The translations under genes were made by a program, and so were the position numbers. Shown piece by piece: positions 1 through 11,372 of a stretch of 64,000 nucleotides of DNA. Within the stretch, counting starts at the first letter, position 1; each line of letters starts with the position of its first letter. Under the pieces are notes generated by a model that did no database searches, was not told where the DNA came from, and saw only the letters and a list, made by a program, of their open reading frames with translations. The DNA comes from Orientallactaga sibirica (taxonomy: Eukaryota; Chordata; Mammalia; Rodentia; Dipodidae), in contig JAEOAD010000015.1 in the NCBI GenBank assembly GCA_036365145.1, forward strand, positions 15,183,501 to 15,247,500. The letters are read 5' to 3'.

Positions 1-690
1 TTGGCAGGCTGCTCCGCTGTCAGCAGGCCAGAAGTTAATTCCCTCATCTTCCCCCGTGCCACCAACTCAGGGGGCAGGTCTGGCAGGCTGGCTTTCTGTG
101 TAAGTCTGTCAGGTGGTGTGAAGGGAAGAAAACAGATGAGCAGAGGGTGGTCCATCAGCCATTCAGTTCCACGGACAGACGGGTGGACAGATGTCCCACT
201 GACCTAGTCCTATCTACACTCACACGAAGTCTCAGCATAGGTTCAGTCTGATATCAAGGAGGAAGAAGGATCGATGGTACAGCAGCTCGCATAGTCCATG
301 GTCCTCATGTGGAGGCAGCAGTGATGCCTCACGTCTCGGGAGCTCCTCTGCCCCCTGTGACTTTTCCAGGTAGTACAATCCACCCTATGTAAGTTCCATC
401 TTGCATGAGCCTCGGTGGTCCTGTCATCTGATAAACAAGGCCCAACATCCCACCGTCAACGAGTGCATAAAGTTCGGTGGAATGATTGCACCTGACTGTG
501 GGCAAGAACTCTGATTCCTAGCCCTGCCTCTGATGAGAACAGATACTACACTGGGTCTCAGCCAAAGGGCGGAGAAGTGATCGTATCCTTTTACCTGCCA
601 AAGTTACATCAGCATTCACAGCCTCTGCTTGAAAATCTGTGCTCCCACGCTGGGAGGACAGTGCCTGGGGATCAAGTCAGCTACAGAAGC
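1..690. other. Unique non-coding sequence
   Basis: I see no repeat family, splice-bounded exon or RNA gene here. The open frame at the left edge is short and has no recognisable protein similarity. Confidence 0.6.
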
Positions 691-1830
691 CAGGATAGCA
701 GCACCCAGGGCTAAAGTACTGAGGACCACAGCACCCAACCCCACAGTACCCAGTAACACAGTATCCAGCACCACAGCACCCAGCACCACAGCACCAGTAC
801 CACACTATCCAGCACCATAGCACCCAGCACCACAGTACCCAGTACCACAGTATCCAGCACCACAGCACCCAGCACCACAGTACCCAGTACCACAGCACCC
901 AAGACCATAGCACCCAGCACCACAGCACCCAGGACCACAGCACCCAGCACCATAGCACCCAGGACCACAGCACCCAGAACCACAGCACCCAAGACCACAG
1001 CACCCAGCACCACAGCACCCAGGTCCACAGCACCCAGCACCACAGCACCACCACAGCACCCAACACCACAGCACCCAGGACCACAGCACCCAGCACCCAA
1101 CACCATAGCACCCAGGACCACAGCACCCAGCACCACAGCATGCATCACCACAGCACCCAACACCACAGCACCCAGCACCACAGTACCCAAGACCACAGTA
1201 CCCAGGACCACAGCACCCAGCACCATAGCACCCAGGACCACAGCACCCAGGACCAAGCACTGAGTACCACAGCACCCAGGACCACAGCACCCAGGACCAC
1301 AATACCCAGGACCACAGCACCCAGCACCACAGCACCCAGCACCACAGCACCCAGCACCACAGCACCCAGCACCACAGCACCCAGGACCACAGCACCCAGG
1401 ACCACAGCACCCAGCACCACAGTACCCAGGACCACAGCACCCAGCACCACAGCACCCAGCACCACAGTACCCAAGACCACAGCACCCAAGACCACAGCAC
1501 CCAGGACCACAGCACACAGCACCACAGCACCCAGCACCACAGCACCCAAGACCACAGCACCCAGGACCACAGCACCCAAGACCACAGCACCCAGCACCAC
1601 AGCACACAGCACCACAGCATGCAGCACCACAACACCCAGGACCACAACACCCAGGACCACAGCACCCAAGACCACAGCACCCAGCACCACAGCACCCAGC
1701 ACCACAGCACCCAGGACCACAGCACCCAGGACCACAGCACCCAGGACCACAGCACCCAGCACCACAGCACCCAGCACCACAATACCCAGCATCACAGTAC
1801 CTAGGACCACAGTACTCAGCACCCAGCACC
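691..1830. repeat. Minisatellite with a 15-bp unit (about 75 copies)
   Basis: The tract is built from the unit CACCACAGCACCCAG and variants (GACCACAGCACCCAG, CACCATAGCACCCAG, AAGACCACAGCACCC). A few units have lost or gained bases near 800, 1050 and 1090. Because 15 is a multiple of 3, several frames stay open on both strands. On the plus strand one frame reads Ser-Thr-Thr-Ala-Pro, like a mucin tandem repeat; on the minus strand others read Val-Val-Leu-Gly-Ala or Gly-Ala-Gly-Cys-Cys. No start context, signal peptide or splice structure is visible, and the plus-strand frame runs on into an L1 remnant. I read this as a VNTR-type minisatellite, not a mucin gene. Confidence 0.93.
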
Positions 1831-1844
1831 CTCCTTTCTCCCCC

Positions 1845-2210
1845 CTAAATCCACTCTCCATTGAATCTCTTCTTCTTTCCATGTGGTACCTCTTCTATTT
1901 GGAAGTCATCATGATTTTTCCCCTGTTATATAGGTCATGTGTAGGTAGCATCAGCCACTATGAGGTCATGACTATCCAGATGACTTTGTGTCTGGAAGAT
2001 AGTATTGTTAGCTACCCTCTCCTTCCTTTGACTCTTACAATTTTTCCTCCACCTCTTCTACAATGGTCCCTGAAGCCTTGAAGAGTGTGTCAGAGATGTC
2101 TCATTTAGTGCTGAGCACTCCACTGTCACTTCTCAGCATTTTGGTGACTTTTGAGTCACCCCAGTGGTCACCATCACCTGAAAAGAGAAGCTTTTCTAAC
2201 CAAAAGTAAG
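1845..2210 (-). mobile_element. L1 3'-end fragment (minus strand)
   Basis: It matches, with divergence, the L1 3'-UTR segment at 3822-4260. Shared blocks are 'tctccattgaatctcttc', the '...gaggtcatg...' block, 'cctttgactcttacaattt' and 'cacctgaaaagagaagctt'. It is a 5'-truncated, older copy that abuts the minisatellite. Confidence 0.75.
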
Positions 2211-2860
2211 AGTAGCATTTATACATGTACATAGAGCTAAGTATTTAGAGGAAAATTTAGTTGGCATCATATATTCATTTAGCCAAAGAACAGTAGGCTT
2301 ATAACCTCTGAAGCCATCTGCTTTTCTTTAGGTTTTCAGTACCAGGTAGGAATTCCCTCCCATGGAGCAAGCCTCAAGTCCAATCAGAGAGCAGTTGGTT
2401 TCCCCCTTATCAGACATGCCACCATTACACCAGTTGGTACATTTGGCCTGGCTGGCCAGCAGTAAAGTTTCAGGGTCCACTCCTGGTTAAGACCATTAAT
2501 GACTTCTCACCCTCAACAGGCTGCATAGCTCTTTCCAGCATCCTGACAGCTAGTCAACAAGGAGGCTTCCAGCTCAGCTCCAGACTGATTTCTCAGTGAC
2601 CTGCAGACTGAGCATGTGAGTCTACAGCAATAGGGCCTTACTATCTAGTTCTAATAGGCAACCAAGAGCCTTGGCAAGATCCTATAATGGTTTGGGGGCA
2701 TTTGGGAGCTTCTCTGGTCAACAACTCTTTGGAAGGTACCCTACCCCTGCACTGAAATTTTTTCTAACAACAACCTATGACTTCTTTAGTCTAGCTAGAG
2801 CTCCCAGTTTTCCACACTGCCCCTTTCCCCCGTTAGCTCTGTTCTCACAAAACATTTGCT
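2211..2860. other. Unique non-coding sequence
   Basis: Nothing is recognisable in this stretch. Short frames lack any protein signature. Confidence 0.5.
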
Positions 2861-2864
2861 GCCC

Positions 2865-2945
2865 TGAACACTACACACACATGTCCACACACACATGCAC
2901 AAACACACACATATACATACCACATGCCCTCACACATATATCCCC
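2865..2945. repeat. Imperfect (CA)n-rich tract
   Basis: The tract is an irregular alternation of ACAC blocks with ATGC and ATAT interruptions. Confidence 0.7.
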
Positions 2946-3570
2946 AGGCTCACCATGTGCCACAGAGCACTATTGCCATCTAGGGATATGGAGTTGGGGA
3001 ACTATCATGCGTCCTACTTGGTCCTGCTTGAATTCAATTCAATCCCCAGCCTGAGGCTTGTTGGAAATTGCACTGGGAATTACTATTCACATAAGATCTT
3101 CTGCTGTGTTAAGAGGGGGAAAGGGAGGTAGAGGCAAAACATGAAGTAGACACCCTGGACCAGGCCCACAGTGAGAGGTGGGCACCATACCACTCAAAAA
3201 GTGTGTCCCCACCCTGCTGCTAGCAGTGCCCTGCCCTGAGAAACTGCTTAGACTCTACAGAAGTGCATGAGCTGAGGATAATCGGGGTGGTGGGGGTCCC
3301 AACTCTAAACAATAAGCCTCCTTTCTTAGGAAAAGGGAAAGATGGGATCTGCCTTGGGCCCCATGTGGGAGAAGTTATCCTTGGGATCCTCTGGGAATTC
3401 GGGAGTTGCTGGAGGCCCCAAATGTGGAACCCCCTGCCCCAGAGAGGCAAAACTCTCAATGGAAGAAGGACTTGGCTCTGCCTCTCTGCTAGGGAGCTTA
3501 CAGAACATGAGAGTTCCCCTTGAGCCTCAGTCTTCCCATCCTGTTTTTTTCTGTAATTTTTACTTTTTCA
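2946..3570. other. Unique non-coding sequence
   Basis: Overlapping frames of 60-110 codons on both strands around 3220-3680 show no conserved motif, and some run into the neighbouring SINE. Confidence 0.5.
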
Positions 3571-3581
3571 TGATGTTTACT

Positions 3582-3793
3582 TCTTTTTATTTTTATGGGA
3601 GGAGAGAGAGAGAGAGAGAGAGCAGACACAGAGAGAGTGGGTATGGGCACACCAGGGCTTTCTGCAATTGCCATTGAATTTCAGATGCATGTGCCACCTA
3701 GTGCATCTAGCTTTACATGGGTACTGGAGAACTGAACATTTATCCTTAGGTTTTGCAGGCAAGTGCCTTAACCACTGAGCCATCTACCCAGCC
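3582..3793 (-). mobile_element. DIP-like B2-superfamily SINE (minus)
   Basis: The reverse complement gives the tRNA-like head ending in the plus-strand text 'aaccactgagccatctaccc', the 'gatgcatgtgccacc' core and a (GA)n tract near 3600. An 11-bp target duplication, TGATGTTTACT, flanks it at 3571-3581 and 3794-3804. This is a complete retroposition event. Confidence 0.9.
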
Positions 3794-3821
3794 TGATGTT
3801 TACTGGTTTGCTTCTTTTATT

Positions 3822-4260
3822 TTTCCTTTTTTTTTATTGACAACTTCTATACTTACAGACAATAAACCATGATAATTTCCTCCCTTTCCCACTCTTCCCT
3901 TCACAACTTCACTCTCCATCAATCTTCCCTCCCTCTCTCCATTAGTCTCTCTGCTATTTTGATGTCATTGTCTTTTCCTCTATTATAGGGTCTTGTGAAA
4001 GGTGTGAGGTCATGGGTATTGAGACCAATTTCTGTCTGGATAGTTGCACTGTAAGCAGTCCTACCCTTCCTTTGGCTCTTACATTTTGTCTGCCACCTCT
4101 TTCACAATGGACCCTGAGCCTTAGAAGGTGTGATAGAGATGTTTCAGTGCTGAACACTTCTCTGTCACTTCTTCTCAGCACTATGGTGCCTTTTGGGTCA
4201 TCCCAATGGTCACTGCCACCTGAAAAAAAAAGAAGCTTCTCTGGTGTAAGTATGTCCTTT
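3822..4260 (-). mobile_element. L1 3'-end (3' UTR) fragment (minus)
   Basis: It starts with the T-rich end followed by 'attgacaacttctatactt' and runs through 'tccattagtctctctgct' and 'tttctgtctggatagttgc'. The same segment recurs at 13612, 39485 and, in sense orientation, 40778. It is 5' truncated and has no ORF2 remnant. Confidence 0.82.
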
Positions 4261-4267
4261 TTACTTT

Positions 4268-4452
4268 AAAAAAAATCATTTACGTGTGGGTGTGTGTGTA
4301 TGTATACACCATGGCCTCTTGCCACTGCTAAGAAATATCAGACACTTGTGCCACTTTCTCATCTGGCTTTGTGTGGGTGGTTTGGGAATTTAACCCATGC
4401 TGGCAGGCTTTCCAAGTAAGCAGCATTAACCATTGAGCAATCTTCCTTGTCC
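4268..4452 (-). mobile_element. Degenerate DIP-like SINE (minus)
   Basis: Plus-strand text such as 'catctggctttgtgtgggt', 'ggcaggctttccaagtaagc' and 'aaccattgagcaatcttcc' matches the reverse complement of the DIP head and core, with many substitutions. Confidence 0.7.
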
Positions 4453-4700
4453 AAATTGTTACTTCTTTTTGCATGTGCGTGTATATTGTGTCCATGCATA
4501 AGTGTGCATACTCAGTGTGATCAGAATTTGACATCTGGTGTCTTACTCCATCACACTCCACCTTACTCTTTGAGGGAGGGTCTCTCATTGAACCTAGAGT
4601 TCACCAATTTGGCTAGCTTACCCAGGTTCAGGGGTCTTCTAACCTCAGGTCCTCATGCTTAAGCAACAATCAGTACCCATTGATTCATCTTTCTAGCACC
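4453..4700 (-). mobile_element. Composite rodent SINE, RSINE1/B4-like (minus)
   Basis: It contains a TG-rich tail, 'gagggtctctcattgaacc', 'gagttcaccaatttggcta' and 'caggtcctcatgcttaagc', all in the order of the composite tRNA/7SL SINE found in several other places in this window. The exact subfamily name is uncertain. Confidence 0.7.
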
Positions 4701-4970
4701 TTCTAGTATTTTAGAGGAGACATTGAATGTCTCCCCATTGTGGTAGAATAAGATGGGAGCATGATGCTAATGTCCTTAGAGACTCTGCTTGCTATCTTAA
4801 TGGTTTAAGGTAAGACCCAAGCCCCATATAGAGAGGAGATGCAGGACACAGGCATCATTAAGACCCTTGCTGTTAAGACACCTAGATTAGTCCCCTTTCT
4901 CTCTTTTGCCCTCGTAATTTTTACTTAACCTTGAAGACTTAGTTTAAAGATTTACATTTAAAATTTTTAA

Positions 4971-5111
4971 AGCTGGGTTGGAGAGATAGCTTGGAGATTG
5001 AGGCACTTGCCTACAAAACCAAAGGGCCCAGGTTCAATTCCCCAGGACCCACGTAAGCCAGATGTGTCATATGCATCTGGAGTTCTTTTGCAGTGGCTGA
5101 AGGCCCTGGTG

Positions 5112-5160
<49 letters not shown>

Positions 5161-5205
5161 CCTCTTTCACATAAATATATAAAAATAAAAATATTTAAAA
5201 ATTTA
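4971..5205 (+). mobile_element. DIP-like SINE (plus)
   Basis: It has the tRNA-like head ('gagatagcttggagattga'), B box 'ggttcaattcc', the core 'gccagatgtgtcatatgca', a (TC)n run of about 48 bp at 5110-5158 and an A-rich tail with ATAAAAATAAAA. Confidence 0.88.
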
Positions 5206-7570
5206 AAAGCTTGTGTAAGTTTTGGTCCCTTGGAAGAAAGAAGTATACTTTCTTACTTATAAGTGTGTCTTTGGTATGTAGCATGGGCCCTGGCATATTA
5301 TTAATCCCTAGATATTATTTATCCTTATGACCTTGTTAATGCTCTGATACCATTGAACATTATGAAGTCAAATGGCATACCCAATGTCACCAAGCCAGGA
5401 GCAGTGGGGCTAAAATTCAAACTCAGAGCCATTGCTGTTCAGAGCATCTTCAGCAGGTGCTTGTCAGCACTGGTCACCCATGTGAAGACTCCTGTTTCTG
5501 TGTCTAACTCCTTCCCTTGCTCTAAATATGATCAGGACAATCTCTTATTCATCTTCAAAGGAAGAAATTGTAAATGCTGAGTATGTATGGCCCATAAGAG
5601 CAGCTAACATTCCTTAAATGCCACTGAATTCTGGATTTGCCACTGAATGCCTTGTTCAAAAGGAGTAACTGTACCCAAAGGTATGAAATTCCAAGTTTTC
5701 ACTGCTTTTCTGGAACTTTCCACCCCCTGAAGATGTCTTTCCTTCTCCAGGGACAGAGCTTCTCAAAAGGATCACTGAGTAATTCTCACTTTATGGACAT
5801 GTTCTGTGGAAATGCTACCTGCTCAGCCACAGCATTTGTCCCCAGAGGGTACCCTTCCCTTTCTGCCTGTTAGAATATGATTTCAACCTTACCTCGAAGT
5901 GCATCCACCCTCTGAAAGCTGCATCCACAGCCCAGCCCACTTGATCTTCCTTCGGTTAGAGCTCAGAGCCCAAACATCCACTATCCCCCAGGTTGCCCCT
6001 GAGTACAGAAGTCTAGCCAGGCAAGGCTGCAGGCCAGCATGTCTTCTCAGAGGACAGCACCCTGCCAGGCTACACTGTAACCTGCTGGTGCAGTGCGACC
6101 TGTACAGTCCCAAATGGGTGGACCATCCCAGCACTATGGAGATGCTATATCTGGAGTTTGCCTCCAGATTTTTGTTCTGTGGCCAGCAAGGTTCAGACAT
6201 CACCCAGTGTCTTCCCCAGGGCTGCATAACTCCTGAAATTCCTCCCCCAGACACAAACCTTCTTTCAGCAGCGCCGAGACTCTAAGCCCTCTCCCCTTCA
6301 GCTAAGAGCCATTGTATCAGCTGTGATTTATGTAAAGGCTTTTGTTGGACTCTTGGTTTGGACAGTCTCTGTGTTGTCGAATGGTAATAATTACGGGGCC
6401 TTTCATCCTTTATTTACGGGATTGCTCTGGGGGAGAGGGGCCTGTGCTGGGGGGAGGGCTGCTGGGGAAGGCAGACTCTTTTTCTGAGTCTCAGTACAGA
6501 ACCAAAGGAGCAGGGGTGCTTTGGAAGTTATAAATAGCAGCTTCGAGAATAAAGAAGTCACCTCTGCAGGCTAAGGGAGCTTACAGAGGACAAAGGATGC
6601 TGAGAGCTGGGAATAGTGCGCTTCTGGGAGACTGACAGGGCTAAACGGGTGTTTCCAGGGCCCTGCCTCTTGTTTTCAGAAAGCAGGTTTCATCTGAACT
6701 CAAGTCTCTGGCAGAGGTGACGGGGACACAACTTCATTTCACTTTGCCAGTCAATTCTAAGTCTCTTAGGCCAGGAAGCCTCCTCCCATCTGGAACTCTG
6801 GTTGTCAGGAGGTTCTCGCCCACACACAGCTGAGCATACCTCCCTGCGTGCGCCTCAGAGAAGTCTAGCACTCATCCAAGACCCGTGGCATACCCCAGGC
6901 TCACAAGTGGTCTGGGCCTGACTTCCTCCGTGGCTGCTCCTGATCATGGAAATGGACAGGCCATTCTCTTAACAGCGGTGGTTAATGTGACATAGCTGAG
7001 GAGAAATGCAAGACCGGAACACAACATGAATGTGAGTGAGAAGTTAACCTCGCTGTCCTGAGCCGCTGAGATTCCTGGGTTCAGTCAGTCCTATAGCAGA
7101 GCCAGTTCTGCCTGAGCAGCCCCAGAGGTTGTTGTAAGTTTCCTAAAGGAACCGGAACACATAGATGATGATGGAGGCCAGGCTCTGCCCTCAGAGTGCT
7201 CACAGTCTAATGAAGGAGACGCCTTCTGGGGTTGCCACAGCAGGGCAAGGCTGGATGGTCACAGAGAAGGGAGTCTTGGGTGAGGTGGGTTGCCAAATGT
7301 TCCCCATAGAAGCAGGAGGCATGGGAATGACTTGGGGAAGTGGGCCTTAGCCAGTGGAGCAGACGCAGGGATGGGGATTTTAGGGAGGAAAATAGCACAG
7401 GTGCAACAGGGGAGAGACGCAAGGCAGTGGCGATAGAAGACAATGCCTGCCACGCCACGCTGGGTCTTGTCACGTTCAGCTCATAGTTGTATCCGGAAAA
7501 GGAGTAATCACCACAGCAGGCTTGTGTGGGGAGGAAGAAGGTGTCTAGAGCCGAAGTGTAGGGAGAACAC
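5206..7570. other. Long unique region, no gene seen
   Basis: About 2.4 kb without recognised young repeats. A MIR-like remnant may lie near 5370-5475. The block 6290-6560 is AT/GC balanced, has several TAATAATTA-like words and looks like slowly evolving non-coding DNA. Open frames on both strands overlap one another and carry no domain that I recognise. Confidence 0.45.
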
Positions 7571-7571
7571 G

Positions 7572-7870
7572 CATGAAAAGGTGGATGTGGATCATGAGGC
7601 CGGTGAATCTCAAGAAAGACAGATCATAGAGAGGACAGGAACATCAGAGCGGATGTGGGTCTAGGGAAGATGAGCATCATGGGAGGATGCGGACCCGTGG
7701 GCCTGGCAAGGATCACAGAGATCACAGATCAAAGAGCAGACAAGGATCACACAGAGGACATGGATCACAGGGAAAGGATGGACCGGAGGAGGATGTGGAT
7801 CAGGGAGGACGACATGGGTCCTGGGGAAGACCCGCTCAGGGAGGGTGTGGGCCTCGAGGAAAGCCCGCAA
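7572..7870. repeat. Degenerate purine-rich tandem repeat
   Basis: Words of the type GGATCACAGAG and GGATGTGGATCA recur with irregular spacing of roughly 12-25 bp ('aaggatcacagagatcacag', 'aaggatcacacagaggacat', 'ggatcacagggaaaggat'). It is probably an old, decayed minisatellite. The open frames over it are explained by the low stop-codon content of the repeat. Confidence 0.65.
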
Positions 7871-7910
7871 ACATGGACACCTGCTGGTGCTAGACTGTCA
7901 CTTGGTGGAT

Positions 7911-8546
7911 TGGTTGTTTTCTTGGGACTGTGACCAAATTCCTGACCAGAAGCAACTCAAAAAAGGAAGAGTTTATTGCAGTTTCAGGCTGTATAGACCA
8001 CTGTGGTGAGGAAGCCATGGTGGCAGGAGGCCATCTGGTTACACTGCACCCGTAGTCAGGAACCAGACTGTGAAAAGGAACTAGAGCCTGGCTCCTGCCT
8101 ATCCAACCTCAAAACCCTCCCACTGTGGCCGGCTTCCTCCAGTAAGACTCCACACTTTTTTTTTTTTTTTTTTTAAGGCAAGCCCAACAGACTGGCCTTT
8201 TTAATGTAAGAGAGAGAGAGGGAGAGAGAGAAAGCGAAAAAGAGAGAGGGAATTGGCATGCCAGGGCCTTCAACCACTACAATCGAACTCCAGATACATA
8301 AGCCACCTTGTGCATATGTGCAACCTTGCATGCTTGTGTCACCTTGTCTGGCTTGCGTGGGATCTGAAGAGTCAAATGTGGGTCCTTGGGCTTTGAAGGC
8401 CAGTGCCTTAACTGCTAAGCCATCTCTTCAGCCCAAGATTCCACCTCTTGAAGGTATCACAACCTTCCAAACCATACCACCAGTTGGTGATCCAGTGTTC
8501 AAGTACCTGAGCCTATGGGAGACATTTTTGCATTCAAACTACAACA
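7911..8546 (-). mobile_element. MaLR-type LTR (minus), split by a SINE
   Basis: The left part ('actgtgaccaaattcctgac', 'aggaagagtttattgcag') and the right part ending 'aaactacaaca' match reverse-complement MaLR LTRs, which begin TGTnGTAGTTTGAAT on their own strand. The DIP at 8154-8434 interrupts it. It is a solo LTR remnant with no internal sequence. Confidence 0.7.
8154..8434 (-). mobile_element. DIP-like SINE (minus) nested in a MaLR LTR
   Basis: It begins with a run of about 18 T (the element's poly-A), then a GA-rich tract and ends 'gctaagccatctcttcagcc'. Near-identical flanks AAGACTCCAC (8144-8153) and AAGATTCCAC (8435-8444) are its target duplication. Confidence 0.88.
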
Positions 8547-9178
8547 GCTGCTATTGGCCCAAGACCTCACCCAGGAAGACAAGAGATTAAGTAAATCATA
8601 AGAGATATCTGAGGATCACAGATGAAAGCATTTTACTGCATCCAGAGCGTTGCACTCTTCTTCCCTGTGGAAACCAGATAACTTCACCAAGAACGTAGAC
8701 TTGTAGTCAGGTGTGCCCCTAAACTCCTTCATCCTTGATAAGACAAATCCCAAACCCGTAATTCTCTTGGGCAGAAGTGAGGAGTCATGAGCTGAGAGAC
8801 CCTGGAAGAAGGCTGTCACTGGAGCGGGAGCCCCTCTCTGAGATACAGAATGATGGTCTGTATGACCCATAATGTGTTCTGTACAGCAGACACTGGGCCT
8901 CAGGCAGGGGAGGGAAGGAAGTGTGTGTATGTGTCCGGCCTTTAACTCAGGCAATCACTTCACAATAAACCTGGTGTTCTTGGGTAACCAGGGAAGCTTA
9001 AGCCAGACAAAGTAAATAATTTGTGCATGAGCCACTCAGCTGGTATGGATTTCAACTCCTACCTGGTGTCCCTCCAGTCTTCCCTCTTCACATTTCTCGA
9101 TAGATGAAACAAATGGGGTCTCCAGACCCTGAACGTGGTCCTAAGAAGCCCTCCTTAATGTGTATAAAACTGAACAGA
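8547..9178. other. Unique non-coding sequence
   Basis: No repeat or coding signal is recognised. Confidence 0.5.
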
Positions 9179-9179
9179 G

Positions 9180-9400
9180 ACTGGAGAGATGGCTTAGCAG
9201 TTAAGGCACTTGCTAGCAAAGCCAAAGGACCTGGGGTTTGATTCCCCAGGACCCACATAAGCCAGATGCACAAGGTGGCACTTGCCTCTGGAGTTCATTT
9301 GCAATGCCTAGAGGCTCTGGCATGTCCCGTCTCTCTTTCTCTCTCTATCTGCCTCTCTCCCTCTTCCCCCCTAAAATAAATAAAATTTAAAAAAAAACTG
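9180..9400 (+). mobile_element. DIP-like SINE (plus)
   Basis: It has the head 'ctggagagatggcttagcag', the core 'gccagatgcacaaggtggc', a (TC)n-rich stretch and an AATAAATAAAA tail. AAAACTGAA occurs on both sides as a probable target duplication. Confidence 0.9.
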
Positions 9401-11254
9401 AAAAAGTGCAGAAGAGCCCATAAAGCTTACCATCATTGACTTTGCATTAAAGAGCAATGAGGAGGAGAAAGGGCGAGAGAAGGGAAGAGCACCAGTCCTC
9501 AGCACTTACTCACTCAGGGCTCCTTGGCAGGTAGAGGGACACAAACAGAGGATTTAAGCTTGAACAGCTAGCTAAATAGCAACAATAACTGTGAGCCTAC
9601 ATTGCCTGATACTCCAGAGTGCAGCTTCTATCCACACTAGGGGAAAAGTCCAAAGGCTCTAGAATAATCCAAAAAGGAACTCAGTAGCAAACCAAGGATA
9701 ATAGAAAAGGAGTGATGGAAGACTCCCACTGCAGGGCACAGGGCCCCAACAATGCTTGTCTATGGCTGGTGTGCTGATACAGGGATGGGAAAGGATGGAC
9801 TGAGTGGCCTAGAAGAATCCAGAAGCCTAGATGGAGAAAGCCCAGGGCCTGCACAGGCCTATCACATAACCATTCAGTTCCTAACACAAGCTCAAGGGGC
9901 CACAACTCAGTGGAGTATGGGTTATGGCAAGAGCTCTGGGCCTCACAATCAGCTTATCAGGAGGTCATGAGTGTCACTCCTCTGCTCCTGTGGCTTCCTG
10001 TACATATCAGAGCACATGGGCCCTAGTCCTAATGGTTTTATTTTCATGTGTCTGTTTTGTAGAGGACTGACAGCCTTGAGAATGAGGCCAGTGTTGCTGT
10101 GATCTGTCAGAGCAGTGAATGAGCAAGAGAAAGGATAGGGGAGAAGCTGAACTTGAGACCTGCCTCTGCCCTTCTAGGGAATAGCACAAGCTCTTATAAT
10201 ACTGGCAATCATGTCAGCTAATATGTCAGTGTGCATATCACCAGCCTGGATTGGGGAGAAGAAGCATGCCCTAAGTGTCCATGGTCCAGACGGAGCATGG
10301 CATCATCTCTTATCCTGCCACTTTCTGCCTTTGTGGGCCCTAGCCCCATGGCTTATCCTCTCTGTGTCAAGGTAGATGCCTTGTATAATGGGCTCTCCTT
10401 CTCCCCTACAGCAGGTGTAAAGGAGGGAAGTACACAGCAAGACCTCCTGATGCCTGAGATGCCCTCAGGCCAGGCAGTCCCTGCTCTTCCTGTGCCAGGG
10501 TCTCCTCCCTATGAGGTGGCCTCGCTTCCTTCCAGGAACCAAGGAAGAGAGGTTTCTCAAGGTGTAAAGCCTCTGGGCTTCTTGGCCAAGGAAGAAGCTG
10601 GTTGAGCTCTCCTGACTTATTCCTTCCTCTAATTTAAGTCAGCATCTTGCCCTCCAAAGGGACTGGCTGGTTGAATTGGATATGGATTCCCTACAATGTC
10701 CAAGATCTCCCATGAACGCCTACGAGAATTAGAGACATTTGTCATGAGATGAGGAACAAAGCCCTCCTTCCTCTGGGAAAGGAAATCAGAGGCTTTGTTG
10801 TCTCACAGGTTCCAAGGCACGCTTTCCAGAGAGACCATGGCGAGTGGCAGTCAGAGCAAACACCTCCTAGACTTTAATAGAAAATGAATTCTCCATCACA
10901 GCAGAACGCAGAGAGCATTGGAATGTACCCTGATCCTAGGCCTCTGCAATTTTTCCTGCCTCGTGCTTGTGCACAGCCGTCTCTTAGCCGGCAGCTCCGC
11001 CTGTGAGATCAGCATTAATTAAACTGGGCTCAGTTCAAGCTTTTCTGACATTACTTTGGGAGAGCAGAGCAGCTCGGAATAGGAAACACACACACACACA
11101 CACACTGAATGGGACCATGTTGCCATGCCAATCCTCTGTGATCCCTGGAGGGTGCCACCTGGCAGGGAGGTGAGCCAGGCTTAGGGCAAAAACTTGTATG
11201 CTCCCCAATGCAACATTGGCTCTTATGTCCCCTGGGCTCACATCCTGTCTCTTT
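9401..11254. other. Unique region, no gene seen
   Basis: About 1.9 kb without identifiable repeats apart from a (CA)10 run at 11085-11104. The 124-codon frame at 10231-10605 has no domain or splice support and is treated as chance. Confidence 0.5.
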
Positions 11255-11372
11255 CTTAGTATGAAGAGCTGAGAAGCTCTGTGACCTTTCTGAGCCTCAG
11301 TTTCCTTTTCTTTAAAATGAGGATCGTGCACCTGTCCCACAGCTTGTGGGTGGGAGGGAAAGGATTATATCC
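11255..11372 (+). mobile_element. MIR SINE fragment
   Basis: The text 'gtgacctttctgagcctcag', 'tttccttttctttaaaatga' and the following GGGAAAGGATTATAT match the MIR core and its right side. It is an ancient mammalian tRNA-derived SINE. Confidence 0.75.

Noticed and set aside
711..1882. Cys/Gly-, Trp/Leu- and Val/Leu-rich minus-strand frames up to 372 codons
   Set aside because: They are the same minisatellite read in reverse. Such pentapeptide repeats follow from the repeat unit alone.
1140..2081. Mucin-like Ser/Thr/Pro-rich plus-strand frame of 313 codons
   Set aside because: The frame is a by-product of a 15-bp minisatellite, stays open in several frames on both strands, lacks a signal peptide or splice sites, and its C-terminal part is read from an L1 3'-UTR remnant.
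9180..9260. tRNA-like A and B boxes as possible tRNA genes
   Set aside because: They belong to SINE heads, cannot fold into a full cloverleaf with an acceptor stem, and are followed by SINE bodies.
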